Position numbers and translations under genes: made by a program. A stretch of 64,000 bases of DNA from Naumannella halotolerans (lineage in GTDB: Bacteria; Actinomycetota; Actinomycetes; Propionibacteriales; Propionibacteriaceae): positions 1,612,001 through 1,676,000 of the forward strand of contig NZ_SOAW01000001.1 of the NCBI RefSeq assembly GCF_004364645.1, written 5' to 3'. Shown here in pieces: positions 21,509 through 30,217 of this stretch; positions within the stretch are counted from its first letter, which is position 1; every line of letters begins with the position of its first letter. The notes under the pieces were generated by a model. It was not told the DNA's origin, searched no databases, and saw nothing but the letters and a program-made list of their open reading frames with translations.

Positions 21509-22054
21509 TCAGTCCTCGTCGATGATGTGGACGGCGGCTTCCTCGGCGCTGGCCGCGCCACCGGCCAGGCCCTCGTCCTCGGCGATGAGCTCGGACTCCA
21601 CATCCTCGCCGTCCACGGTCGCGGGGTCGGCCAAGCGACCGGCCCGGACGCCACCGACCTCGTCGATGGCGTACTCGCTCGGCTCATCCTCTGCGGCCAG
21701 GTCCGGGTCTCCGGCCAGTTCGTCGAGGCGTCCCTCGTCGGCGTCCTCGGCCAGCAGGTTCGTGGTGCCGGGATCGTTCGCATCCTGCTCGGCCTCGTAA
21801 CTCCCGTCCCCGCCGTAGCTTCCCGGGCCGACGTCGGGGTTCTCCTCCTTCAACTTCTGATCCAGGCTCTCGCCCTCGGCAGCCTCCGCCGCGGTGTTGC
21901 CGAAGCCCTCGGCCGCGGACCAGCCGTCCGGTGCGATGTAGCCCTCGTCGAGCGGATCTGGTTGTCCACGATCGATCAGGGTGTCATCGGCCTGCAGTTG
22001 GTCGAGCTGCTCGGAGTCGTCGGGGATCTGCTCGAAGTTCGATTGTTCGCTCAT
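21509..22054 (-). CDS. DUF5709 acidic protein
   Basis: 181-residue highly acidic protein. The DUF5709 pattern is visible: DDTLIDRGQPDPLDEGYIAPDGW (residues 23-45), GESLDQKLKEENPDV (about 61-75), and the C-terminal GGVRAGRLADP then GAASAEEAAVHII. It has few basic residues, no membrane segment and no signal peptide, so it is probably soluble and partly disordered. The function is not known. A weak -10-like CAGGGT precedes the ATG by 6 nt. Confidence 0.85.
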   Translation of the reverse strand: MSEQSNFEQIPDDSEQLDQLQADDTLIDRGQPDPLDEGYIAPDGWSAAEGFGNTAAEAAEGESLDQKLKEENPDVGPGSYGGDGSYEAEQDANDPGTTNLLAEDADEGRLDELAGDPDLAAEDEPSEYAIDEVGGVRAGRLADPATVDGEDVESELIAEDEGLAGGAASAEEAAVHIIDED

Positions 22055-22233
22055 GTCCCCACCCTGCCACGACCCGTGGCACCCGATTCCCGCGGGGAAC
22101 GAGGAGAGGACACTACCCGCGGGCCTGCCACGGCAGACCCGGGCCGGCCGGTCCTGCCGACCCCGGCGTCACCAACTGACCCGCGGGGACCCCCAAGTGG
22201 AATCCCGACCGGTACTTGCGCGACCATGCTGCA

Positions 22234-22977
22234 GTGAGTTCAGCATCGCCTGCCGAGACGGCCGCGGACGTGGGCAAGGCCCGTTTCGCCCTGCCGCAGA
22301 GCACCTACTTCATGGGCCTGGTCGGATTGTTCGTGTCGGTGATGCTGATCAGCAATGTGGTGGTGACCAAGGGTGTGGTGTTCTTCCCCGGCCTGGAGTT
22401 CGCCCTCGGCCCGATCCAGGTCAGCGGCATCGTCACCGACGGCGCCTTCTTCCTGTTCCCCCTGGCCTACGTGCTCGGCGATGTGATCAGCGAGGTCTAC
22501 GGGTTCCGCACCATGCGGAAGGTGATCGCGCTCGGATTCGTCTGCCTGCTGCTGATGACCGGCGTCTTCTGGCTCACCCTGCAGCTGCCGGCTGCCGACT
22601 TCTGGGACAACCAGGCAGCCCTGGAATCGGTGATCGGGGTCGTGCCGCAGTTCGTTCTGGCCGGTCTGGTCGGGTACGCGGCCGGCGAGTTCGTGAACTC
22701 GTGGGTCCTGGTGAAACTGAAGCAACGCACCGGTGAGCGCAGCCTGTGGGCGCGGGCCATGGGCTCGACTCTGGCGGGCCAGGCCTTCGACACGGTTGCC
22801 TTCTGCGCCATCGCCGCCACCGCCCTGGGGATCGCCAGCTTCTCCGACTTCCTGAACTACACCGTGGTCGGCTTCATCTGGAAGGTGTCGGTGGAGGCCA
22901 TCATGCTGCCGGTCACCTACGCGGTCTGTCGTTGGTTGAAGCGGGCCGAGCCGAGCTACGGCACCGTGGAGGCATGA
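22234..22977 (+). CDS. yhhQ: YhhQ/queuosine-precursor transporter (vitamin uptake-like)
   Basis: About 247 residues with six membrane segments, of the YhhQ (COG1738) family that imports queuosine precursors. Features include FFLFPLAYVLGDVISEVYGFR (the family signature with the conserved acidic pair) and VGFIWKVSVEAIMLPVTYAV. I chose the GTG at 22234 because it is 6 nt after a GACCAT -10-like hexamer; a TTG at 22216 is an alternative. A tRNA-guanine transglycosylase gene (tgt) is present at 35039-36253, consistent with queuosine salvage. Confidence 0.88.
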   Translation: MSSASPAETAADVGKARFALPQSTYFMGLVGLFVSVMLISNVVVTKGVVFFPGLEFALGPIQVSGIVTDGAFFLFPLAYVLGDVISEVYGFRTMRKVIALGFVCLLLMTGVFWLTLQLPAADFWDNQAALESVIGVVPQFVLAGLVGYAAGEFVNSWVLVKLKQRTGERSLWARAMGSTLAGQAFDTVAFCAIAATALGIASFSDFLNYTVVGFIWKVSVEAIMLPVTYAVCRWLKRAEPSYGTVEA

Positions 22978-23122
22978 GCCCGGCGACAGTGGTCGCGACC
23001 GACAGAAGGACAAGGCACATGGCGGCCGCGGCCGACCACAGCTTTCCGGGGTTCCGGACGGTCGTTGAATGCCCGGAGACGCTCGGCACGGTTGGCTGTG
23101 ATCTGATGTCAGCGGGTGGTGG

Positions 23123-23944
23123 TCACCCTGCCCAGACGGGTCGCGCCGAGAGGCCGTCAAGGAACCGATGCACCTCCGGCTCAATGGATTCGGCGCTCGG
23201 GTCGTGGTCTTGGCCTTCGATGATACGGCGCTGCGCGCTGGTGATCGTCGCAGCGACAGCATCGGCAGCAGAGGTCAGCCACGGCTCGGTCCGACTGCCG
23301 CTGAGTACGACGGTCGGGGCACGAACGGAATCGAAGCGGCTCAGTGCGCTCGGGACACCCGTCGAGACCGGGGCCATGATTTCAGCGTCGTAGGGCAGGC
23401 TGCGCGCGGCGCCGACCCCCATTCGAAAGCCCGGATCGCCCCTCATCTGCTCGACAACTTCAACCGGCATGCCCACCGGTTCGGTCATGAAGAGCGCCAA
23501 CGCGCCGACGAGATCCCCGCGTTCCACCAGCTCCGCCACGGCGGCTGGGTAGCCGGGACTGACCGGAGCGCGACCGTTGTTCGCGACAACGGGCGGCTCG
23601 TAGAGTGCCAGCCCCGCAACAGGAAGGCCTTCGCGGACGGCCTCGAGCGCGAGCACAGCTCCCGAGGAGAAACCCAGCAGAACCGGCGGCTCAGCAAGCT
23701 CATTGACCAAGCAGCACAGGTCATCGACTTCGTGGATGATGCCCGGCTCACCCGCCGCGCTCAGGCCGCGCCCCCGACGGTCGTAGCGGACAACAGTGCA
23801 CCGCTCCGCAAGGGCTTCGTCCAGTTCCGGGGCGGACGGGTGCTGCTCCCGTGAAGACATCGCACCGTCGACGATGACCAGTGGGATGCCACTGCCGGTC
23901 ATCGACACCCCAATCCGGGTTCCGTCGCGGGAATTAACAGTCAT
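23123..23944 (-). CDS. Alpha/beta hydrolase
   Basis: 273 residues from the chosen ATG (23983 would add 13). It is an alpha/beta hydrolase with oxyanion/nucleophile elbow GFSSGA (serine about residue 92 of the shorter form), cap region LALYEPPVVANNGR, and a catalytic histidine in EGQDHDPSAESIEP. The early signature YDRRGRGLSAAGEPG marks the epoxide-hydrolase/haloperoxidase-like group. Codon use is slightly less G/C-biased than in neighbours. The gene stands alone between yhhQ (convergent) and selW. Substrate unknown. Confidence 0.8.
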   Translation of the reverse strand: MTVNSRDGTRIGVSMTGSGIPLVIVDGAMSSREQHPSAPELDEALAERCTVVRYDRRGRGLSAAGEPGIIHEVDDLCCLVNELAEPPVLLGFSSGAVLALEAVREGLPVAGLALYEPPVVANNGRAPVSPGYPAAVAELVERGDLVGALALFMTEPVGMPVEVVEQMRGDPGFRMGVGAARSLPYDAEIMAPVSTGVPSALSRFDSVRAPTVVLSGSRTEPWLTSAADAVAATITSAQRRIIEGQDHDPSAESIEPEVHRFLDGLSARPVWAG

Positions 23945-24090
23945 GATCGTCGCGCCACCCGTCATGTCCCAATGCAACGGCATGGACCGATCGAGCGCAA
24001 CGGACAGTGAGTACCGGGCGACCTTCCGACGGGCTCACAAAACAGATGAGCCCCGTGTTCTGGCATCGACAAGGAGATCAGCAAGCACAT

Positions 24091-24399
24091 TCACGGGGTC
24101 TGCGAGTTCTCGGCCGCACGATCGGCATGTCCGAGATCCTTCTCCGGGGCGATCACGTCGCGCACCCGCCGCTTGAGCTCGGTGATCTCGGGGAACCCGC
24201 CATCGCGCTTGCGGTTCCAGACGCCGTGGTAGCCGTCGTCGTTGGTCACGTCGACCCGGAAGATCCCGCCCTTGCCCGGTGACAGCGTGACCCCGTCGAG
24301 TTCGTCGGCGAAGGTCTGCAACAGCTCGGCGGCGTACCAGTTGGCGCGCAGCAGCCAGTTGCACTGGGTGCAGTAGGTGATCTGGACAATCTTCACCAC
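24091..24399 (-). CDS. SelW/Rdx-family thioredoxin-like protein (Cys form)
   Basis: 102-residue SelT/SelW/SelH-type redox protein. The CxxC motif is at residues 10-13 in QITYCTQCNWLLRANWYA; the second position is cysteine, not selenocysteine. The core ELLQTFADELDGVTL and GGIFRVDV follow. The C-terminal 25 residues are charged and extra. The GTG start (24399 or 24396) overlaps the cydB stop (GTGA), so it is translated with cydB. The coupling implies a redox role connected to the oxidase, but the partner is not known. Confidence 0.85.
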   Translation of the reverse strand: MVKIVQITYCTQCNWLLRANWYAAELLQTFADELDGVTLSPGKGGIFRVDVTNDDGYHGVWNRKRDGGFPEITELKRRVRDVIAPEKDLGHADRAAENSQTP

Positions 24400-25100
24400 G
24401 CCATGGTGTCACGCCGATACTCACCCGGTGACCCGGCGGCGCGGCAGGAAGTCAGCCACCACCCCAACTGCAGCAACACCACGAATCCGAGTCCGGCAGC
24501 CACCAGTGGTACGACCAGGGTCAGGCTGCTCGCCCCCTCGGCCTGCACCACCAGCGAAGGCAGGTGCCTCAGGACCGCCGCCGCGGCTGCGACAGCCAAC
24601 ACCGCACCACCGACCCGCGGCAGCGTCGTCAGCAGGGCAGCCCCCAGGAACCCCCCGAGGCCCATCGCGATCAGCAGCGACGACGTCACGGGTCGGCCCG
24701 CGGCAACCAGTGCCCAGCCCAGCCCGGCGCCGAGGACGACCGTCATCACGGCACTGGTGGCCGCCAGCAGGAACGCCAGGGTCGCCAGCGGAGCACCGTC
24801 GACCAGGATCACCCACCACAGGACGAGGTCCCGCAGCAGCCAACTGCCGAGTGCGATCCAGATGGGCAGCCAACCGATCTCGACGATCGCTGCTTCGGAC
24901 CTCGGGAACAGTGCCGGGAACAGGGCAATCGCTGCCAGCGCCCAGACCTCGGCGGCCAGGAACCCCAGCCCGATTGTGCGGAACGAGCGCGGCGCCGATC
25001 GGGGCAGGATCGCCCGGATTCCCCAGCCCAACTGCCACCCACCGAAAGCGCACCCGACCGCCAGGCAGAAACACATGATGATCACCGCCACGACACTCAT
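24393..25100 (-). CDS. cydB: Short cytochrome bd oxidase subunit II-like protein
   Basis: 235-residue membrane protein overlapping the end of cydA (ATGA, 25097-25100). It starts MSVVAVIIMCFCLAVGCAFGG and shows six or seven hydrophobic segments (about 3-25, 43-65, 72-95, 112-135, 142-165, 170-190 and 200-222). Position and topology fit subunit II of a bd-type oxidase, but canonical CydB has about 330-380 residues, and there is no sign of a frame disruption. It is either a reduced CydB or an unrelated second subunit of a bd-like family. The stop overlaps selW. Confidence 0.65.
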   Translation of the reverse strand: MSVVAVIIMCFCLAVGCAFGGWQLGWGIRAILPRSAPRSFRTIGLGFLAAEVWALAAIALFPALFPRSEAAIVEIGWLPIWIALGSWLLRDLVLWWVILVDGAPLATLAFLLAATSAVMTVVLGAGLGWALVAAGRPVTSSLLIAMGLGGFLGAALLTTLPRVGGAVLAVAAAAAVLRHLPSLVVQAEGASSLTLVVPLVAAGLGFVVLLQLGWWLTSCRAAGSPGEYRRDTMAW

Positions 25101-26290
25101 GCCGACCGCCCGGACAGGCTGACGGGCGTTTCCACCCAGCCATCGACGACAATCGGTTCTGCCCGCGGGACCGTGCCCAGAGCGCGGATGATCAAAACCT
25201 GGTTCAGCAGGCCGACGCCGGCCGTGAGCATGATCATGGCGACCGTGGTGACCGTGAAGGTCGGCCCGGCGGTGACGGTGACGGCGTCGGCGGTACGGAG
25301 AATGCCGGTGATCGCCCAGGGCTGCCGGGCGACCTCCCGGTAGACCCAGCCCATGATCGTGACCGCCGCGGGAATCGGAAAACCCCACGCCAGCGGCCAG
25401 AGCAGTCCCGGCATCCGGAGCAACCGGGAACGGGAGAGCAGTGGCAGCAGGACAAACCAGGTGACCGGTGTGACCAGCACCCAGACCAGCATCATCAGCG
25501 CCAGCATCGTTCCCGACTCCCCTGTGACGTGGGGTTCGGGATCGGTACGCGCCCAACTGAACTGTCCGATCCCGGAGGCCACCAGCACGGGACTGCCGAC
25601 CGCAACCATGATCACGCCCGTGCGCAGCGCCGCCCGGGCCACCGGGAAGTCGATCCGACGACGGGCCAGGCGGGCCGCCCCGGCCGTGAGGACGAACCCG
25701 CCGACCCACAGTGCGGCCCCGCTGATGTGGGCCAGTGCCGCGAGCGCACTGGGGTTGGTGAACAGGGCCCCGGGATCGACCAACTGCAGACGGTCGCCCG
25801 TACGGCCGTACCCCACCGGGCGATGCAGGAAACCGTTGGCGACGAGAACGAACCAGGCCGACACCCAGGCAGCGATGGTGACCAGCCAGATCAAGCCTGC
25901 TTGGACCCCTCGCGGAAGGATCCGCCAGCCGAAGATCCACAGGCCGAGAGCGGTCGACTCGACCATGAAGGCCAGCACCGTCTCCAGCACCAGCGCCGTG
26001 CCGAACACGTCGCTGGCCACCTTGGTCAGCCCACCCCAGTTCAGCGCCAACTGCAGTTCCATCACCAGCCCGGTGACGATTCCCAGCGCATAGTTGATCA
26101 GGTACGGCCGGGTCAGCCAGCCGAGCAGTCGCTCACTGGTGGCATGTGCCCGACCGGTGCTCGGGGCGAGTGCGCGCACGGTGGCGGTCACCGCCAGTAC
26201 CGGAGTCACGCCAAGGGTGAGCGCGACAAACCAGAAGTGCACACCGGCGGTGACCCCGAAGAGTGTCCGCGCGAGCATGATCGTGTCCAT
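25097..26290 (-). CDS. cydA: Cytochrome bd-type ubiquinol oxidase subunit I
   Basis: 397 residues from the ATG at 26290. Subunit I carries the haems of bd-type oxidases, reducing O2 with quinol at the membrane. The N-terminus LARTLFGVTAGVHFWFVALT holds the conserved haem-ligand His18. The two-glutamate segment ETVLAFMVESTALGLWIFGW, the FVLVANGFLHRPVGY loop and MGWVYREVARQPW (GRQPW variant) are present. The Q-loop is short and the protein is smaller than the 450-520-residue norm. It heads cydA-cydB-selW and is divergent from a MarR gene with two TTGC-N6-GCAA boxes between. Confidence 0.87.
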   Translation of the reverse strand: MDTIMLARTLFGVTAGVHFWFVALTLGVTPVLAVTATVRALAPSTGRAHATSERLLGWLTRPYLINYALGIVTGLVMELQLALNWGGLTKVASDVFGTALVLETVLAFMVESTALGLWIFGWRILPRGVQAGLIWLVTIAAWVSAWFVLVANGFLHRPVGYGRTGDRLQLVDPGALFTNPSALAALAHISGAALWVGGFVLTAGAARLARRRIDFPVARAALRTGVIMVAVGSPVLVASGIGQFSWARTDPEPHVTGESGTMLALMMLVWVLVTPVTWFVLLPLLSRSRLLRMPGLLWPLAWGFPIPAAVTIMGWVYREVARQPWAITGILRTADAVTVTAGPTFTVTTVAMIMLTAGVGLLNQVLIIRALGTVPRAEPIVVDGWVETPVSLSGRSA

Positions 26291-26387
26291 TGGCGCAATC
26301 CGCTCCCGCTCACCGTGCGCGGCAGCCACCGGGCAGGTCGAGAACTCTGCCATGGTGGGTTCGGCGGGCGGGGAACAGAAGCTTTAG

Positions 26388-26418
26388 TTGCATGCACGCA
26401 ATCATTGCGCGCGTGCAA
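26388..26418. promoter_or_regulatory. Paired MarR-type operator boxes
   Basis: Two palindromes of form TTGC-N6-GCAA: TTGCATGCACGCAA (26388-26401) and TTGCGCGCGTGCAA (26405-26418), 17 bp centre to centre. They sit in the gap between divergent cydA and the marR gene and resemble the TTGC...GCAA arms of known MarR sites. GCAATCATTG also occurs twice directly. Confidence 0.72.
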
Positions 26419-26476
26419 TCATTGGGGAAGGGTCTCCGTCCCCGAGTGATCCCTGATGTCGACGAGAGGGCCGCGC

Positions 26477-26902
26477 ATGGCAGGCAGTGTCGGAGGTGTG
26501 ATCCAGCGGTACCTGGCCGCCACCATCATCTGGGGCCATCACACCGCGCAGGAGTTGGGCCTGAGCTCCACCGAGTTCGCCACCCTCGTGCAGTTGAACC
26601 AGGCGCCGGCCTCCCCCGCCGAACTCGCCCGCACGACCGGCCTCAGCGCAGCAGCGGTCAGCCGGATGGTCGAACGGCTGGTCGAACGCGGGTACGCCGA
26701 GCGGGTCGCCGACCCCTCGGACCGCCGGCGGATCCTCATCCATCGCACCGACAACTGGCAGGCACGGATCGACGAAGCGGTCGAACCCCATCGCCGGGCC
26801 ATGCGCGAACTGTTCGGCGACCTCGAACCCGAAGCCGTCGAGCAGGTGCTGACCTACATGGAGCGGGCCGAGCCGATGCTGCGAGAGCTGGCTGCTCGCT
26901 GA
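26477..26902 (+). CDS. MarR-family transcriptional regulator
   Basis: 141-residue MarR regulator. The winged helix spans about residues 35-95: LSSTEFATLVQLNQAPA, ELARTTGLSAAAVSRMVERLVERGYAER, and the wing signature DPSDRRRILIH. The dimerisation helices are at the ends. The ATG at 26477 has a GAGAGGG ribosome site 7 nt upstream; an ATG at 26456 would add seven residues without one. Two TTGC-N6-GCAA boxes upstream suggest it represses cydA-cydB-selW and itself. Inducer unknown; no conserved cysteine is obvious, so it is probably not an OhrR-type thiol sensor. Confidence 0.9.
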   Translation: MAGSVGGVIQRYLAATIIWGHHTAQELGLSSTEFATLVQLNQAPASPAELARTTGLSAAAVSRMVERLVERGYAERVADPSDRRRILIHRTDNWQARIDEAVEPHRRAMRELFGDLEPEAVEQVLTYMERAEPMLRELAAR

Positions 26903-26961
26903 CGGAGACGACCCGGCGGCCCGAACCGATCGGGCCACCGGGTCGCCCCGAGATCGACCGG

Positions 26962-27993
26962 TCAGCCGGAGAAGGTGCCGTTCACCAGGACCGCACGGGA
27001 CCGCAACTCGCCTGCTTCCAGTTGGCGCAGGGCGTTGCCGGCCTCGGACAGGTCGAAGGACTCGGTGACGGTCCGGATCCTGCCCTCCGCAGCCAGACGC
27101 AGAACCTCGGCCATCTGGGCACGGTTGCCCAACAGTGACCCCTTGATCGTCTGTCCCTTGTTGAACGGGAACCCGTCGATGTTCACCGGCACCGCATTGA
27201 CCAAGGTCCCACCCCACTTGAGACTGGCCATGGCCATGGCTGTCACCGAGTCGACACCGGCGAACGTCAGGACGCCGTCCATCGAGTCCGCGATTCCCTC
27301 GACCTCACCCCGGGTGGTGTTCACCAGCCTGGTGGCCCCGAGATCGGCGGCCACAGCCAGATGCTCGTCATTGCGGCCGACCGCGATCACCTCGGCACCG
27401 GCCAGCGCAGCGAACTGCACCGCCATATGCCCTACGCCACCGAGACCGAACACCGCAACCGACTGACCCGGCTCGATACCCAGCTTCTCGACCGCACCGA
27501 AGGCGGTGATACCGGGACAGAACAGCGGCGCTGCGGCAACCAGGTCGAGTCCCGCCGGCACCGGATAGGTGTGGCGCGCGTTCGCCAGCATGAACTCGGC
27601 GTACCCGCCGTCGACATGCTCCCCGGTGATCACCCGCTGGTGGCACAACTGCTCTCGGCCGGTCCGGCAGAACTCGCACTCCTCGCAGGTCCACCACAGC
27701 GGCTGCACCCCGACCGGGTCCCCGACCACGAAATCCTCCACACCGGGTCCGAGACCCGCGATCCGCCCGGTCACCTCGTGGCCGGGGACGATCGGAGAGG
27801 CCCCCGGGACCCCGTCCGCAGCCCAGTCACCGACCACCATGTGCAGGTTGGAGCGGCACACACCGCAGGCCGCAACTTCGATCAGCACCTGCCCTTCGCC
27901 AGGCTCCGGTACCGCAATGCTGCGCCATTCGAGCGGGTCGGTATCCAGCGGTGCCGGGGAATCGAGTGTGTTGGCCATCATCGTCGTTGACAT
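26962..27993 (-). CDS. Zinc-dependent alcohol dehydrogenase
   Basis: 343-residue medium-chain alcohol dehydrogenase. The catalytic zinc ligand is in VAACGVCRSNLH and the GHE motif is IVPGHEVTGRI; the structural zinc loop is WWTCEECEFCRTGREQLC. The NAD(P) fold has VFGLGGVGHMAVQ. It belongs to the AdhA/AdhP group that oxidises primary alcohols or reduces aldehydes. A good AAGGAACGAC ribosome site precedes the ATG. It is the last gene of the sugar operon, 53 bp after the sugar-kinase stop, so I infer it handles an aldehyde or alcohol released in that pathway. Confidence 0.9.
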   Translation of the reverse strand: MSTTMMANTLDSPAPLDTDPLEWRSIAVPEPGEGQVLIEVAACGVCRSNLHMVVGDWAADGVPGASPIVPGHEVTGRIAGLGPGVEDFVVGDPVGVQPLWWTCEECEFCRTGREQLCHQRVITGEHVDGGYAEFMLANARHTYPVPAGLDLVAAAPLFCPGITAFGAVEKLGIEPGQSVAVFGLGGVGHMAVQFAALAGAEVIAVGRNDEHLAVAADLGATRLVNTTRGEVEGIADSMDGVLTFAGVDSVTAMAMASLKWGGTLVNAVPVNIDGFPFNKGQTIKGSLLGNRAQMAEVLRLAAEGRIRTVTESFDLSEAGNALRQLEAGELRSRAVLVNGTFSG

Positions 27994-28046
27994 GTCGTTC
28001 CTTCTGTTGGTGCTGTTCGGTGGTCGATCGGTACGGACGTCGGCGA

Positions 28047-29249
28047 CTACACACCCACCTCCAAGGCGATGTCGGTCCCGTGGCCGAGCAGGAAACCAGC
28101 AACGAAGGCGTCGCCCAAGCCGATGGTCGTCCGCGGCCCTGTACCGCCGACCGATCGCGTCGGTTCGGTCCAGAGCCCCGGGCTCTCGGAGAGACCGTCG
28201 CGAACGGTACGACCGGCATCACTGAGGGGCAGCTTCCCCGTCGTCGCCAGGTCCTGCGCCGTCCAGTCGTCACCCACCCGGTAGCGCGTCGTGGCCAGGT
28301 CCGACCCCCACCGCAACGCCGGACCGAAACCGGCGGCACCCTCACCCCGGGCCGCCGCCCAGTGGCGCGTGTGGACGACCAGCATCGGCACCGGGAACAT
28401 CGCACCGAGATCTGCCAGAGCCGCTCGAACCTGCTCAGCACTGGCCAGGTCGACATCTCGACCGAGGTGGCCGACCATCTCGTCCTCGTTCATGCTGAAG
28501 ACGTCGACCCGACCCAGCAGGAACTCCCGGATCTCCCGCGCAAGACCCTGATCGTGGTAGCCGGCATCCTCGTGGAACACCAGCGCCGAATCCGGCAACT
28601 GCCCCAACGCCGACTGCAGCTCGGCCAGCCGGATCTGGACCAGCCGTCGGTCACGCATCGCGTTCAGACCCGACAGCAGGACCAGGTCGGACCGCCCCAT
28701 GGCCGCCGGCAACTCCTTGGCGAGCTGCACCTGTTCGCTGGCGGGATCGTTGACCAGGATGGCGCGGTTCGGTGCGTCGGTCGTGATCGCGACACCATCG
28801 ACGGTGGTGACCGTCGTTCCCTCCGGATACTGCACGATCAGGTGCGGGTACGATCCGGCGCCGGTCTCCGACCAGAGCACATCGGTGGAGCTGGGCAGCA
28901 GGTCCACGAGCCCCTGCCCCACACCGCCGATGTGCAGCGTGGAGGAGACCCCCAGCTTGGCCAGTTCTTTCCACGCACGCACATTGGTCCCGCCGAGTGA
29001 CACCGTCCGTGCGAACAGGTCACCGAACTCGAACAGGAGCTGCGCCGATTCGACTCTCCGCTCTCCCCCGGTTCCGCCTGCCATCAGCGTCAGCAGGGTG
29101 CGGAGCAGGTCGCGCTCCGTCCTGATCGGACCGCAATAGGGCAGGTCTGCAGCGGAGACGCCCAGTTGGTGGACCCGTCGCTCAACGGTTCGGGCCGACC
29201 ATTCGACCTCCCAGTCGATGCTCGCTCCAAGACCGAGCAGGATCATCAT
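28047..29249 (-). CDS. ADP-dependent sugar kinase (glucokinase/phosphofructokinase family)
   Basis: 400-residue ribokinase-superfamily protein of the ADP-dependent glucokinase/phosphofructokinase family, better known from archaea and animals. Features seen: VSLGGTNVRAWKELAKLG (about residues 83-100, the GGN-type motif), LVLLSGLNAM, FSMNEDEMVGHLG (NxDE/NEDE metal-binding motif, about 250) and the C-terminal catalytic GLGDAFVAGF (aspartate near 380). The ATG is close to an AAGGGG ribosome site; a second ATG follows at 29246. It lies between a class II aldolase and an alcohol dehydrogenase in an importer operon, implying a role in phosphorylating the imported sugar. ADP versus ATP use is inferred from family only. 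Confidence 0.82.
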   Translation of the reverse strand: MMILLGLGASIDWEVEWSARTVERRVHQLGVSAADLPYCGPIRTERDLLRTLLTLMAGGTGGERRVESAQLLFEFGDLFARTVSLGGTNVRAWKELAKLGVSSTLHIGGVGQGLVDLLPSSTDVLWSETGAGSYPHLIVQYPEGTTVTTVDGVAITTDAPNRAILVNDPASEQVQLAKELPAAMGRSDLVLLSGLNAMRDRRLVQIRLAELQSALGQLPDSALVFHEDAGYHDQGLAREIREFLLGRVDVFSMNEDEMVGHLGRDVDLASAEQVRAALADLGAMFPVPMLVVHTRHWAAARGEGAAGFGPALRWGSDLATTRYRVGDDWTAQDLATTGKLPLSDAGRTVRDGLSESPGLWTEPTRSVGGTGPRTTIGLGDAFVAGFLLGHGTDIALEVGV

Positions 29250-29291
29250 TCCCCTTCCACAGCTATTCCGATCACACCTGCGGCACCCGGC

Positions 29292-30176
29292 TCACATCGC
29301 CGGAAGCTCACTCAGCCGGTACAGATCGGCCTTCCCGTCAGCCTCGAACAGTTCGATCTTGTGCAGGGCAACCTCCTCCATGGCGGCGACACAATCCGGC
29401 TGGATGACATTCGGCTCTCGGCGCGAGCGGTCGGCCAGAACCTCGCGCATCCGGTCGTGGTAGGCCGCCTTGATGTCGCTCGAGATGTTGATCTTGTTGA
29501 TGCCGCGCTTCACGGCCCCCGCGATCTCGTCATCGGGATTTCCCGATCCACCGTGCAGCACCAGAGGAACACCCACGGCAGACTTGATCTCTTCCAGCAG
29601 GCCCAACTTCAGCTCCGGCTTCATACTTGCCGGATACAGCCCATGGCTGGTGCCGATCGCCACGGCCAGACTGTCGGCACCGGTTTCCTCCACGAACCGA
29701 ACGGCATCCTCGGGCTGGGTGTAGACGATGTTGGCGGCACCTTCCTCGCCGGCGTCGTCGGCCTGGCCGATCGTCCCCAGTTCCCCCTCCACGGACAGGC
29801 CGACCGGGTGCGCGATCTCCACCGCCCGCCTGGTCAGAGCCACGTTGTCCTCGAAGGAGTGCATGGACCCGTCGAGCATCATCGAAGTGAACCCGGTCCG
29901 GACACCCCACAACATGTGGTGAACGGTCGTGCCGTGGTCGAAGTGGATGGCTACCGGCACGCTGGAGCGTCGCGACCGCTGGATGATCGAGGCCAGGAAG
30001 TCGTCACCGACATGCGCCAACTCCATCGGGTGAATCGCGACCAGCAGCGGTGACCTGCTGGCTTCGCTGATCCGGAAGATTCCTTCACCCATCGCCCAAT
30101 CGCTGATGTTGAAGGCAGGAACGGCGAAGTTGTTGGTGTTCGCCACGTCGAGGATGGCCGAACCTGTTGTGAGCAT
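29292..30176 (-). CDS. Class II fructose/tagatose-bisphosphate aldolase family
   Basis: 294-residue class II (zinc) aldolase close to GatY/KbaY/FbaA. Zinc and substrate residues can be seen in IHFDHGTTVHHM, MLDGSMHSFEDNVAL, VEGELGTIGQADD, AIGTSHGLYP (His), LVLHGGSGNPDDEI (His/GGSG) and INKINISSDI (NISTD-like with Ser in place of Thr). Such enzymes cleave a ketose 1,6-bisphosphate or 1-phosphate to DHAP plus an aldehyde. A GAAGGAT ribosome site precedes the ATG. Position between importer genes and a sugar kinase suggests catabolism of one specific ketose. Confidence 0.9.
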   Translation of the reverse strand: MLTTGSAILDVANTNNFAVPAFNISDWAMGEGIFRISEASRSPLLVAIHPMELAHVGDDFLASIIQRSRRSSVPVAIHFDHGTTVHHMLWGVRTGFTSMMLDGSMHSFEDNVALTRRAVEIAHPVGLSVEGELGTIGQADDAGEEGAANIVYTQPEDAVRFVEETGADSLAVAIGTSHGLYPASMKPELKLGLLEEIKSAVGVPLVLHGGSGNPDDEIAGAVKRGINKINISSDIKAAYHDRMREVLADRSRREPNVIQPDCVAAMEEVALHKIELFEADGKADLYRLSELPAM

Positions 30177-30217
30177 AAGTGATCCTTCTTTCGTCTTGAG
30201 GTTGGAATTCGAGGGGG

